DNA from: Thiocapsa sp. UBA6158
GTDB lineage: Bacteria > Pseudomonadota > Gammaproteobacteria > Chromatiales > Chromatiaceae
NCBI RefSeq assembly: GCF_002423035.1
Contig: NZ_DIUM01000135.1
Location: 1 to 64,000, forward strand
DNA: 64,000 bases
Direction: 5' to 3'
This document shows positions 1 to 7,820 of this stretch, in pieces (the first letter of the stretch is position 1; the number at the start of each line of letters is the position of its first letter). The notes under the pieces are model-generated. The model searched no databases, was not told where the DNA came from, and saw nothing but the letters and a program-made list of their open reading frames with translations. The position numbers and the translations under genes are program-made.

Positions 1-77
1 AGTAGACACCCGGCCCCTGGCTCCTGCGAGCCCGAGAAAATCGTCGGTGCCCCGCCAAGGTCCACGTGGACCACGGA

Positions 78-139
78 GGTGGGTGCGGGGCGGGGGCGCG
101 GATCCCTAAAAATCCAGGCGTCTCCGCCCCGCACCCACC
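78..139. repeat. Perfect 16-bp inverted repeat (long hairpin)
   Basis: Bases 78-93 are exactly complementary to 124-139 with a 30-base loop that itself holds a short ggat/atcc stem. The hairpin lies downstream of the IS110 transposase fragment (which reads leftward). It could be a terminator, an IS end, or part of a structured IS non-coding RNA. Bases 140-337 show no gene. The identity of the hairpin is not resolved. Confidence 0.6.
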
Positions 140-337
140 GGGCCGAGGGATCACAGATCGCTGGCTCGGTGCCATGTCGGCACCGCCCAACCCCGTGCTG
201 GCTCGATGGCGGAGGCGTCTCGGTCACAAGCGTTGCTCCCTGACGATGTCGGCGGGAGATGTGCCGGCGGCCAATCAGATCTGAAGGCTGTCCGCCAACC
301 CCTTATCCTGGCTCATCGGCGCATCGCCCATGACCTT

Positions 338-1120
338 TCAGGCGAAGGCCCGATTGACATCAAAGTCGGTCCCCTCGCGCAGCATGTAGTAACAGGCTCG
401 TGCCAACTTGTGCGCCACCGTCTTGATGGCGACCACGCCATTGGTCTTGGCGCGCTTGCGCTGGTCGTAGCGCTTGATCGCGGGGTTGTAGCGCACCGCG
501 AAATTGGCCGCATCCAGATAGGCCCAAGCCAGATATTTGTTGCCGCTCTTGGTGTTGCCCCGGCCCTTGCGTTTGCCGTTGGAGAGCCGCTCGCTGCCGA
601 CGAGGCGACTGTATGACGCGTCGTTGCCGACGCGGGCAAAGCGCTCGATGGGGCCGGTCTCCAACAGGATCGTCAACCCCAGCACCTGACCGATGCCGCT
701 GGTGCTGAGGAGATGCCGATACTCGGGCCGGCTTTTGACCTGCGCGCAGGCCTCGCGCTCCAACAGATCGATCGCCGCCTCTTGACCACGCATGGCCAGC
801 AGGGTGCTCTGTACCGCCAGGGCCAAATGTACATCCGGCAGCAGCTCGCCCACGGTCTCGGGCGTCAGGCGTCGGATCGCATTGGCACTCAGCGAGCGCC
901 CGCGGTTGCGGGAGAACAGGTTCTGCACCGCCAGGACGTTGGCCGTATGCTGTTGGACCAGGCGACTGCGCCGGCGCAGCAGATCGCGCACGGCGCGCTG
1001 TTCCTTGGGGTAGATATAGCCCTCCGGCAACAGCCCGAGGCGCAGCAGCTTGGCCAGCCAGGCGGCGTCGGAATCGTCGTCGCTGTACTTCAGCCCGAGT
1101 TTCTCGTTTTCCTCAGGCGA
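338..1120 (-). pseudogene. IS110-family transposase, N-terminus missing
   Basis: The C-terminal two-thirds of an IS110-family (DEDD) transposase is intact. It begins around ENEKLGLKYSDDDSDAAWLA, runs through the RDLLRRRSRLV helical region and continues into the transposase_20-like C-terminal domain (ASYSRLVGSERLSNGKRKG, GNKYLAWAYLDAANFAVRYN). The first 80-90 residues with the catalytic RuvC-like start are absent, because the reading frame runs straight into the neighbouring DDE transposase at about 1113. Upstream codons in the same frame are out-of-frame sequence of that neighbour. The copy is therefore a non-autonomous remnant. Family assignment rests on recognised sequence; the subgroup (IS110 or IS1111) is not determined. 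Confidence 0.85.
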
Positions 1121-2364
1121 CCAGCCCCATGACTGCGGCGATGAGTGGATTTCGGGTGCCGTGGCGGGGATCGTCGCAGTCGACCCCGAAACCCACGTCG
1201 GCGAGATCATGGGCGAGCGCTCGGCGCACATCGGCGAAGGCATATTCGGTCCGACGCGCGGCGGCATAATGCCACGCGGGGGCCTGCTCCAAGCTGGTCG
1301 CGTCGCTCCAGGTGATGGTGGTGGCCACCATACAGAAGTGCAGATGGTTGGTGACCGCATCGGGATTGCGGGTCTGCGTCCGGGCACTGCCGATCTCCTG
1401 CTCGATTTCTCTGAATCCGGCTTCGATTTTCCAGTGCGCCCCATAGATTTCAATGATTTGCGAAACCATCAGGGTCAGATCTGTGGTCACCGGCGCGACC
1501 CATTGGGTGCGTCGGTAGACCCAGACCACGCGCACTTGGCAGCGCAGGGTCTTGAGCATCACCACCTGCTCGGCGGCCACCACGTCGCGCACCCGACCGT
1601 AGAGGTTGAGCGAATACGTCCGCGCGGTGGCCCGCAGCGCGGTCTGCATGGCCTTGACACTGCCAAGGCGCTCACCGTACTTGCGGGGGCGTCCGGCGCG
1701 TCCCGGCACGGCCACCGGCAAGTCATGAAGCACCGCGTTCACGCGCAGACGCGAGAGCAGATGCGCACGCGAGCCGAGCGCCCGGCGCAAGGGCTTGAGC
1801 AAGCCGTTGTTGCCGAACCAGCTGTCGGTGACCAGCAGGATCGGCGCCCGCGGAAAGACCCCGGCAAAGGTCTGAATCAGGCGCACGGCTTGGGTGAACT
1901 TGCTCTCGAACGTGAGCGCCCGACCGCGAATGCGCACGCTGCGTAGCACCATGGTCGCTTTGCGCAGATAAAAGGCGAAGGCCAGCGGCAGGCAGCACCA
2001 GCGCCCGTGAATGACCTTCAGCAGACCGAGCGTGACGATGGTCTGCGCCCACGGAAACGCGCTTTGATTGGTCTTGGCGGCATGATCGAAGCTGCGCTGG
2101 CAGGCAAACACCTTGGTGCCGGTCTTCGGATTGATCGAGTCGTCCAGCGCCAGCACCACACGCCCGTCGGTGAGGGGGCGGGGATCGCCCGCCAGAGCAC
2201 CGCGCAGACCCGCGCCCACGGCAGCTTCACCGAGGCCATGAAGGTGTCATACTTCGCCTCGCCGATCACCACGCCGCAGAGCGTGGCGATGGTGCGCAGC
2301 AGGTTGGAGGTGCGCGAGGCGGTGATCGGCAGCAGGATGGCCTGCAGAGTAAGAATGGGTCTCG
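1113..2364 (-). pseudogene. DDE transposase (IS4/IS701-like), frameshifted
   Basis: A DDE-type transposase with LALDDSINPKTG around the first catalytic Asp, LLVTDSWFGNNG around the second, and an HWKIEAGFREIEQEIG segment carrying the probable catalytic Glu. The N-terminal part (LRTIATLCGVVIGEAKYDTF, LPWARVCAVLWRAIP) is in another frame. The two frames meet in the run of five G (plus strand) at 2174-2178; one additional base there would restore IPAPLTDGRV. The gene therefore carries a one-base frameshift, or a programmed shift, which cannot be told apart here. The 3' end abuts the IS110 fragment without a spacer. The N-terminal boundary is uncertain because the frame closes near 2395. Confidence 0.75.
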
Positions 2365-2405
2365 GGCTGATTCGACGCGTGGACAGCCAGGCCGAGGGCT
2401 TGAGC

Positions 2406-2534
2406 TTACCTTAGAACCAGCACCTCGATCATCGACGATGCCGAGCGACGCTCGCGCTCCCCGGCGAGTTTGAGCGGCGCCTTGATCTCGGCGGAGGTGC
2501 GGATGATGAGGACTTAATTCTTGGGGCGTGCCAT
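2406..2534 (-). pseudogene. Broken ribbon-helix-helix-like gene
   Basis: Reading leftward from ATG at 2534 gives MARPKN, an in-frame TAA at codon 7, then VLIIRTSAEIKAPLKLAGER and ERRSASSMIEVLVLR. The pattern (conserved MARPKN start, basic amphipathic segment, S-MIEVLV helix) resembles small ribbon-helix-helix DNA-binding proteins of the CopG/Arc type found in bacterial accessory DNA. The early stop and truncation next to the transposase indicate a dead gene. The family call is by eye and tentative; a later reinitiation start is not ruled out. Confidence 0.45.
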
Positions 2535-2822
2535 GCCGAGGTCACCTGATCGTCATCCGTCCGGTACCGCCAAGATATGACTGTGCCGGCAATCGCTAAA
2601 GGCGTTGAAGCGTGTGCGAGTTCATGGCTTGACGTGGATCTGTCTTCGCTGATCTCGGATTGGCCGATGGGGCGATGCTGCTCAACCATCGGGATCGCGT
2701 CCGCGAGCATGCCTACCTGGCTGCGGTTACCATTATCGGCTTCGTGTAGCCGTTTGTCCGCTGTCCGGACGACAGAAAGATCCGGTGAATAATCCGTCAA
2801 CGAAGACATGCGAGGACTCTCT

Positions 2823-3443
2823 ATGGCGCTCGATCAAAAGGCATTGCAGAGGAAGCGGGCCAAGCGTGAGCTGAAACGCAGGCAAACCAAGCCGGCGGCT
2901 TCGGGGCTGCCGGGAGTCTTGTCTCAGGCGCGCGTCTGGGCCAACGCGGGCCGGGCGCCGATCGCGGATGTCTTTGTCCCGTCGAACCTCTTCGAGCTGG
3001 GCATCGGCACCGTCTGGGTGAGCCGGAGTCTGCCCGATGGGCGCTATGCCGTCGCGGGGATCCTGGTGGATGTGTTTTGTCTGGGCGCCAAAAACGCCTT
3101 GTACAAGATTGTCGATGCGGCCGAGTATCCGACCGTCCTGGCCCGCATCCGAGGGAATCCGACGGAATCGGCCGAGGCCCGGCATCCTAGCTGTGCGCGC
3201 AAGCTAGTCGAAGAGGCATTGGCCTATGCCAAGGACCTCGGCTTCGAGCCGCACGCAGACTACCGGATTGCCCGGTTGATCTTCGGCGACATCGATGCCG
3301 ATGCCTGCTCGGTGTCCTTCACCTTCGGGAAGGACGGCAAGCCCTTCTATATCTCTGGGCCGAACGACACAGCGGCAATGCAGCGGCGCATCGTCAAGCA
3401 GCTGGAGCGTCGCTGTGGTCCGGGGGATATGACGATCTCGTGA
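2823..3443 (+). CDS. Conserved hypothetical protein
   Basis: A soluble protein of 206 residues that I cannot name. It begins with a very basic helix (residues 1-25, rich in Lys/Arg), followed by a mixed alpha/beta domain with VWVSRSLPDGRYAVAGILVD, CLGAKNALYKI and a C-terminal part with LIFGDIDADACSVSFTFGKD. The start at 2823 is preferred over the upstream ATG at 2808 because GAGGA lies eight bases before it and the ALDQKALQRKRAKR sequence looks like a natural N-terminus. No signal peptide or membrane segment is visible. It stands alone, downstream of insertion-sequence debris and convergent with nosY; the 288 bases upstream contain no recognisable gene apart from the broken RHH start. Confidence 0.7.
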   Translation: MALDQKALQRKRAKRELKRRQTKPAASGLPGVLSQARVWANAGRAPIADVFVPSNLFELGIGTVWVSRSLPDGRYAVAGILVDVFCLGAKNALYKIVDAAEYPTVLARIRGNPTESAEARHPSCARKLVEEALAYAKDLGFEPHADYRIARLIFGDIDADACSVSFTFGKDGKPFYISGPNDTAAMQRRIVKQLERRCGPGDMTIS

Positions 3444-3515
3444 TGGTGTGACGTCGTCGGATCGGGATCGGCTTTCGGGCATGCGGAGTCGGGCTGACTA
3501 CTCACGGAAATCGTC

Positions 3516-4343
3516 TTACGGCAGGTCGCCCCGACGGAAGAGCAGGTAGCCGCCTAGGGCGCAAACGGTGCCGACCAGCATCGGGTAGACAATGGCATAG
3601 ACCATGTATCCGGCCTGCCCGAAGTTGTCGAGGATGACGTAGGCGGAGGGGCCGAGCATGACCAGCTGTGAATCGAGCAGGAGCATCGCTGCGGTGCGGA
3701 ACACCTGCATCGGATTGGCCAGCGCGATGCCGACGACCGTCTCGGGCGGGATCTGATTGCGGATCAGTGTGCCGAGCAGGATGAGATCCAGGAACAGCAG
3801 GAGCGTCAGCCAGACCACGAAGGCGGACGCCTGGGCGACATCGGCCGAACGGCTGAGTGTGGAGAGCAGCATCCCGATGCCCAGAAAACACCAGGCCAGC
3901 GCCATCAGAAGTGTCGTGTACCAGATGAAGAGCACCCAGGGCACCGCGGCCCCTTTGACCGAGCCCCAGATGATGGCGCCGACCATCGCGAGGAACACGG
4001 GTAGGAAGACGACCAGGAAGCGCCCGGCGAGCTTGCCCCAGTACCAGGGCGCCAGACCGATGGGCAGCGAGAGCAGATATTCGTAGACGCCGGCCTCGCG
4101 GTCGCCGGCCACCGAGCGGACCGTCGTGATGAGCACGAAGACCGGCAGGATCGCCATGGCGAGCTGGATATAGGTCACCATCAGGCGGGACAGCCCGGTA
4201 AAACCCATGATCCGCGACTCGGTGAGCCCGAAGGCGAACAGCAGGACCACCAGCCCGCCGAAGACGAGCGTGTAGGCAACGAACCACTTGGCCCGAAACG
4301 ATTCGAGGAGATCGGTTTGGGCGGTCAGCCAGAATTCACGCAT
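3516..4343 (-). CDS. nosY: NosY, permease of the Nos copper-maturation ABC transporter
   Basis: A membrane protein of 275 residues with about six hydrophobic segments and the ABC-2 permease layout of NosY. Diagnostic stretches are VRSVAGDREAGVYEYLLSLP after the second membrane span and LANPMQVFRTAAMLLLD late in the protein. In known systems NosY forms the membrane part of NosDFY, which supports assembly of the copper-sulfur centre of nitrous oxide reductase in the periplasm. It is the last gene of the nos cluster, 23 bases after nosL. Length and gene order agree with the family. The 72 bases beyond its stop, before the convergent hypothetical gene, show no strong terminator. Confidence 0.95.
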   Translation of the reverse strand: MREFWLTAQTDLLESFRAKWFVAYTLVFGGLVVLLFAFGLTESRIMGFTGLSRLMVTYIQLAMAILPVFVLITTVRSVAGDREAGVYEYLLSLPIGLAPWYWGKLAGRFLVVFLPVFLAMVGAIIWGSVKGAAVPWVLFIWYTTLLMALAWCFLGIGMLLSTLSRSADVAQASAFVVWLTLLLFLDLILLGTLIRNQIPPETVVGIALANPMQVFRTAAMLLLDSQLVMLGPSAYVILDNFGQAGYMVYAIVYPMLVGTVCALGGYLLFRRGDLP

Positions 4344-4366
4344 GGTCTCGGGACTCCGTTAACAGC

Positions 4367-4960
4367 TCAATGCGCATGGTCATGCGGGTGCTCGTTCGGC
4401 AGCACTTGACCTGCCGGCGGGATCTCAGGCGATGGCACGCCGGGCGACGCCGGGTTGGCATCCAGATGTCCGCCGTGGACATTGAAGCGCGCTTCGACAT
4501 CGAAGATGTGCGCCTTGGCCTGCGCGAAGTCGAGCCCGTCCGGCGCGGGCTCGGGTTGGGCACCGAGTCCGTATTCCATCGGCGTGACCTGGCCGCTCAG
4601 ATAGGTCGCGGTGCGCGCGTCGATCCAGTCGCCCGTGCGCCAGTCGTTCACCCAGATCTCGGTGGCGGGGTCGTCGCGCTCGGCGCGCTCTTCGAGCCAG
4701 ATCAGGGCGCATCCGATGTCGTCGAAGCGATAGACGCGTGAGCGTCCGTCCGGTGTCGGGACACGCACCTGAGCGGAGTGCAATCGATCCGAGAGGACCA
4801 TGCGGCAGCGCTCGCAGGTGTCGCGGTCCCATTTCACCTCGACAGGCCCTTGTCCCGGATCGCCTCCGCAGGCGGAGAGGATGAGCGCCAATAGGGCGAA
4901 CAGCAGGCCGGTTCTGAACCGCGTCCCGACTGAGAAAGGGAGGCTTGGCGGTACAGTCAC
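4367..4960 (-). CDS. nosL: NosL, copper-chaperone lipoprotein
   Basis: A 197-residue NosL-family lipoprotein. A hydrophobic signal ends in LSAC with the lipid-modified Cys at about residue 31. It is followed by CERCRMVLSD, the Cys/Met metal site of NosL, and a His-rich tail (NEHPHDHAH). NosL is known to bind Cu(I) and deliver it for maturation of NosZ. No ATG precedes the signal peptide; GTG at 4960 is the most sensible start but lacks a clear ribosome site. Unusually, this start and the first 15 codons lie inside an intergenic palindromic element (4915-5001), whose arm codes for the TRFRT part of the signal peptide. Confidence 0.88.
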   Translation of the reverse strand: MTVPPSLPFSVGTRFRTGLLFALLALILSACGGDPGQGPVEVKWDRDTCERCRMVLSDRLHSAQVRVPTPDGRSRVYRFDDIGCALIWLEERAERDDPATEIWVNDWRTGDWIDARTATYLSGQVTPMEYGLGAQPEPAPDGLDFAQAKAHIFDVEARFNVHGGHLDANPASPGVPSPEIPPAGQVLPNEHPHDHAH

Positions 4961-5001
4961 CGACCGGTGCAACCCAATCGATTCGAGCTGGACGCGGTTC
5001 A
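4915..5001. repeat. Palindromic intergenic element A (87 bp)
   Basis: Left arm TGAACCGCGTC (4915-4925) is perfectly complementary to right arm GACGCGGTTCA (4991-5001), and the outer C/G pair extends the stem to 12 bp. It overlaps the first codons of nosL and is followed after 21 bases by element B. It is one of 11 such elements in this window. Confidence 0.85.
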
Positions 5002-5022
5002 GAAAAAGACAGAAAACATCAT

Positions 5023-5108
5023 CAAACCGCGTCGACTGCAGCGCCTGTTGGATGCCGCGAGTTGAGATGCAGGCTGACGCCGATCCATACCGCACCTGAC
5101 GCGGTTTA
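5023..5108. repeat. Palindromic intergenic element B (86 bp)
   Basis: Arms CAAACCGCGTC (5023-5033) and GACGCGGTTTA (5098-5108) are complementary over 10 bp. The TAA stop of nosF (minus strand, 5106-5108) is the complement of the terminal TTA of this element. Downstream of nosF on its own strand the sequence after the element is T-rich (ttttctgtcttttt), so a terminator role is plausible. Confidence 0.85.
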
Positions 5109-5990
5109 CGCATACGCCACCTCGGCCAACTCCGGCTCGCTCGCCGCATCCAAGCGGATGGACTCAAGCAGCGCCGCATAGCGCGATAGAAGCCCCAAAA
5201 ATCGTAGCCGATCCGCCCCGGCGACCCAGCCCTCCCAGGTGATGCCCTGATCTAGGCTGCGCAGACCCCAGGGCGTGACCGCCCGTGCAAAGGCGTCGTC
5301 GGCACGGGTCAGGACCAGGCGGCAGCGCAGACGGCTGGTGAGATCGACCAGGTCCGCGACGCGATCGTCGAGGACCACCAGGCCCTGATCCATCTCGATG
5401 ACCCGGTTCACGAGCGCGGCGACCTCGTCCAGACGGTGACTGGAGATCAGCATGGCGACCTTCTCCTGACGCTCGGCGAGGAGCTCGAAGAAGATGTGTC
5501 GCGCGTCGGGATCCAGGTTCGCGGCGGGCTCGTCCATGACCAGCAACTCGGTATCCCGACCCAGGGCGATGCTGATCAAGAGCTTTTGTTTCTGGCCGCC
5601 CGAGAGCTTGACGAAGGGCTGGTGCCGAAACGCCTTGGCGTTCAGCCCGAGCCGTGTCGCGACTGCTTCCATGCGCCGCGGATCTGCACCGCAGACCCCG
5701 GCAGCGAACTGGATCAACTGCCCGACCGGCATCTTCAGCGGCGGCGGCAGTTGCGGCACGAAGCCGATCTTGCCCAGCACCTCGCGACGGTGCTCGCGCG
5801 GGTCCAGATCATCGACGCGGACCTTGCCCTGACAGACATATTCCCCGAGCAGACAGCGGATCAGCGTGGTCTTGCCGGCCCCGTTGGAGCCGACCAGGGC
5901 GACGCGATGTCCGCGCTCGATGGTGAGGTCGATGCCCTTCAGAACGGTCTGGCGACGAAAGCGTTTGCTGACCTGCTCGAAACGGATCAT
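5106..5990 (-). CDS. nosF: NosF, ATPase of the Nos ABC transporter
   Basis: A 294-residue ABC ATPase with Walker A GSNGAGKTT (about residues 35-43), signature KLSGGQKQK, Walker B ELLVMDEPAANLDPD and the switch His in LISSHRLDEV. It is the cytoplasmic ATPase partner of NosY, with NosD in the periplasm, in copper-centre maturation of nitrous oxide reductase. The ATG at 5990 overlaps the nosH stop by four bases (ATGA), which implies translational coupling. The stop codon is contributed by palindromic element B. Two palindromic elements separate it from nosL, so nosL and nosY may be expressed less than, or separately from, the upstream genes. Confidence 0.95.
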   Translation of the reverse strand: MIRFEQVSKRFRRQTVLKGIDLTIERGHRVALVGSNGAGKTTLIRCLLGEYVCQGKVRVDDLDPREHRREVLGKIGFVPQLPPPLKMPVGQLIQFAAGVCGADPRRMEAVATRLGLNAKAFRHQPFVKLSGGQKQKLLISIALGRDTELLVMDEPAANLDPDARHIFFELLAERQEKVAMLISSHRLDEVAALVNRVIEMDQGLVVLDDRVADLVDLTSRLRCRLVLTRADDAFARAVTPWGLRSLDQGITWEGWVAGADRLRFLGLLSRYAALLESIRLDAASEPELAEVAYA

Positions 5991-6964
5991 AGGGCCTTCT
6001 CCAGTCCCTTGAATTTGAAGCTCAGCGAGCTGGTCGGACAGATGTCGACGCAGAGACCGCAGCGGGTGCAATCGGCGCCGATGTCGGTGGTGAGCCCGGT
6101 TGCCCGACCGCGAATAGTGACATCGAGTACATGCGGCACCATGCAGATCTTCCGACAGTCGCCCTCGTGGTGGCAGCTCTGCATGTTGTACTGCACCCGC
6201 AACGGCGAGACGACACCGACCAGGCCATAGGTGATGCCGATCGGGCAGACATAGCGGCACCAGGCCCGGCGCGAGAGCAGCACTTCGAAGGCCAACAGGG
6301 CGAGGATCCAAAGCAGGGCCAGACCGGGACCATAGATCAACGCGCGGCTGAGGATCCCGGTCGGCGAGATGGTCTCGAAGACCGTGTAGCCGGTCAACAG
6401 TGCAAGCAGGGCGAAGATGACATAGAAGACCGCCCGCACGGAGCGATGGAGCTGGATGTCGATCGCCCAGCCGCGCTTGGCGAGCCACAGATGCAGCGAC
6501 TCGGCCCATTCGGCGACGAGATGATAGGGACAGACCCAGGAGCAGAATGTGCGCCCGCCGAGCAGGATCCAGAGCACCAGGACGGTCAGTGTGCCGATCA
6601 GCAGGTTGATCACGATGTGCTTGTAGGCGAGCGTGACCTGCAGCGCCGAGTTCAGATCGGCTAGGTGAAAACCGATGACGCGCGAGGCGGTCAACGCGCC
6701 CTCGACCAGTTGCACGTCGAGCACATAGGACACGACGAACAAGAGGTTCACGACGATCAAAGTGATCCAGCGGCGATTGCGCCATTTGTGGCGGCTCGGG
6801 CTGCGCGCGTGACCGTCCTCGGCCGCGCGCAGCGCCTCGCGGGTCAGCGGCGTCTTGCGCTTCTCTTTATAGATCAGCTGGATCGGAATCGGAATCTGCT
6901 CGGGTGCGGGCTTGACCGGTTTGAGCCCAGCCAACTGACGCAGCGAATCGACGAAATAGCTCAT
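5987..6964 (-). CDS. nosH: NosH, NapH-type membrane ferredoxin
   Basis: A 325-residue integral membrane iron-sulfur protein. About four membrane spans carry the paired CxxxCP motifs of the NapH/NosR family (FCSWVCPYH and WCRYVCPIG). The C-terminal domain holds a Cys cluster (CHHEGDCRKICMVP) and a 4Fe-4S motif CTRCGLCVDICP. In clade II nos clusters NosG and NosH are proposed to pass electrons from the menaquinol/quinol pool to periplasmic cytochromes serving NosZ. It overlaps nosG upstream and nosF downstream by four bases each, which indicates a tightly coupled operon. Confidence 0.92.
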   Translation of the reverse strand: MSYFVDSLRQLAGLKPVKPAPEQIPIPIQLIYKEKRKTPLTREALRAAEDGHARSPSRHKWRNRRWITLIVVNLLFVVSYVLDVQLVEGALTASRVIGFHLADLNSALQVTLAYKHIVINLLIGTLTVLVLWILLGGRTFCSWVCPYHLVAEWAESLHLWLAKRGWAIDIQLHRSVRAVFYVIFALLALLTGYTVFETISPTGILSRALIYGPGLALLWILALLAFEVLLSRRAWCRYVCPIGITYGLVGVVSPLRVQYNMQSCHHEGDCRKICMVPHVLDVTIRGRATGLTTDIGADCTRCGLCVDICPTSSLSFKFKGLEKAL

Positions 6965-7806
6965 TGGAAGTCGGCGCTCCGGTGGATGTCCACGACGATG
7001 GCGGCGGGCTCGGCGGGACAGACCATCTCGCAGACTCCGCATCCGACACAGCCGTCTTCGACCACCGGGATCGTGCCGCGACCGGTCGGCATCGGCTGCA
7101 TCCGGATGGCGTGCAAGGGCGGGCACTGATTGGGATCGCCCGAGGGCGGCGTGCCGGCATCGCATTGGGCGATGCGGATCTCGATCGGGCAGAGTCGGAC
7201 ACACAGATCGCACAGCGGCAGGTCGAACGGATGCTCGGCGAGCGGGATCGGATTCCAGCGGTCGACGGCCTCGAAGCGCAGCAGGCCGGGGTGATCCGTG
7301 CCGCGCGCCGCGCCTTTGAAGGGTTGACCGCGCACGGCGAGACAGCGGCCGGGCCGGGCGAGTCGTGCAAATCCCATCCGCGTCTCGGCGGGATAGTCGA
7401 TGTCGTGCGTCAGTGCACCGGTCGGACAGGCCAGCACGCATTGCAGCCCGTCGCAGGAGAAGTCGCAGGCCTGGTCGCGCGCCTCGATGTAGGGTACACC
7501 GATCCCGACACCGTCGGTGATGTCCGCGAGCTTGATCGCTTCGACCGGACAGACCTGCACGCACTGGCCGCACTTGATGCAGGCGGAGAGAAATTCCTGC
7601 TCGTCGAGCCGATCCTTGAGTGCGCCCGGTGGGCGCAGACGCGCGTTGGCCTGGCCGATCAGCGGGATGAGTCCGGCGAGCGAGGCCCCGACCATCCCGA
7701 CAAGCAGGGCGGTGCTGCGCAGAAACTCGCGCCGCCCCTGCTCGCGCAGCTTCTTGGTCTTGCGCCGCGGCTTGGGTTTCGGCTGGGCAGTGGATGTGTC
7801 TTTCAT
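6961..7806 (-). CDS. nosG: NosG, NapG-type periplasmic ferredoxin
   Basis: A 281-residue NapG-like protein with several 4Fe-4S Cys clusters: CIKCGQCVQVCP, CDFSCDGLQCVLACP, CDLCVRLCP and CVGCGVCEMVCP. The N-terminus has a twin-arginine motif (RREFLRS) followed by a hydrophobic segment, so export in folded form is expected. The ATG at 7806 is chosen over the upstream one at 7824 because it directly precedes the charged Lys-rich n-region. It pairs with NosH as the electron-transfer module of atypical nos clusters. Confidence 0.92.
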   Translation of the reverse strand: MKDTSTAQPKPKPRRKTKKLREQGRREFLRSTALLVGMVGASLAGLIPLIGQANARLRPPGALKDRLDEQEFLSACIKCGQCVQVCPVEAIKLADITDGVGIGVPYIEARDQACDFSCDGLQCVLACPTGALTHDIDYPAETRMGFARLARPGRCLAVRGQPFKGAARGTDHPGLLRFEAVDRWNPIPLAEHPFDLPLCDLCVRLCPIEIRIAQCDAGTPPSGDPNQCPPLHAIRMQPMPTGRGTIPVVEDGCVGCGVCEMVCPAEPAAIVVDIHRSADFQ

Positions 7807-7820
7807 CGTCGGTCGACCTC

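Larger units (their letters stand above)
1..2405. mobile_element. Composite insertion-sequence remnant
   Basis: The left edge of the window is made of two nested or abutting insertion sequences, an IS110-family remnant and a frameshifted IS4/IS701-like element, joined at about 1113. On the right they interrupt a small ribbon-helix-helix gene. No clean terminal inverted repeats or target duplications were identified, so the outer limits are approximate. Confidence 0.6.

Noticed and set aside
338..1453. Long IS110 reading frame extended to 1453
   Set aside because: Upstream of about 1120 the frame is the antisense-shifted reading of the neighbouring DDE transposase and contains no transposase sequence.
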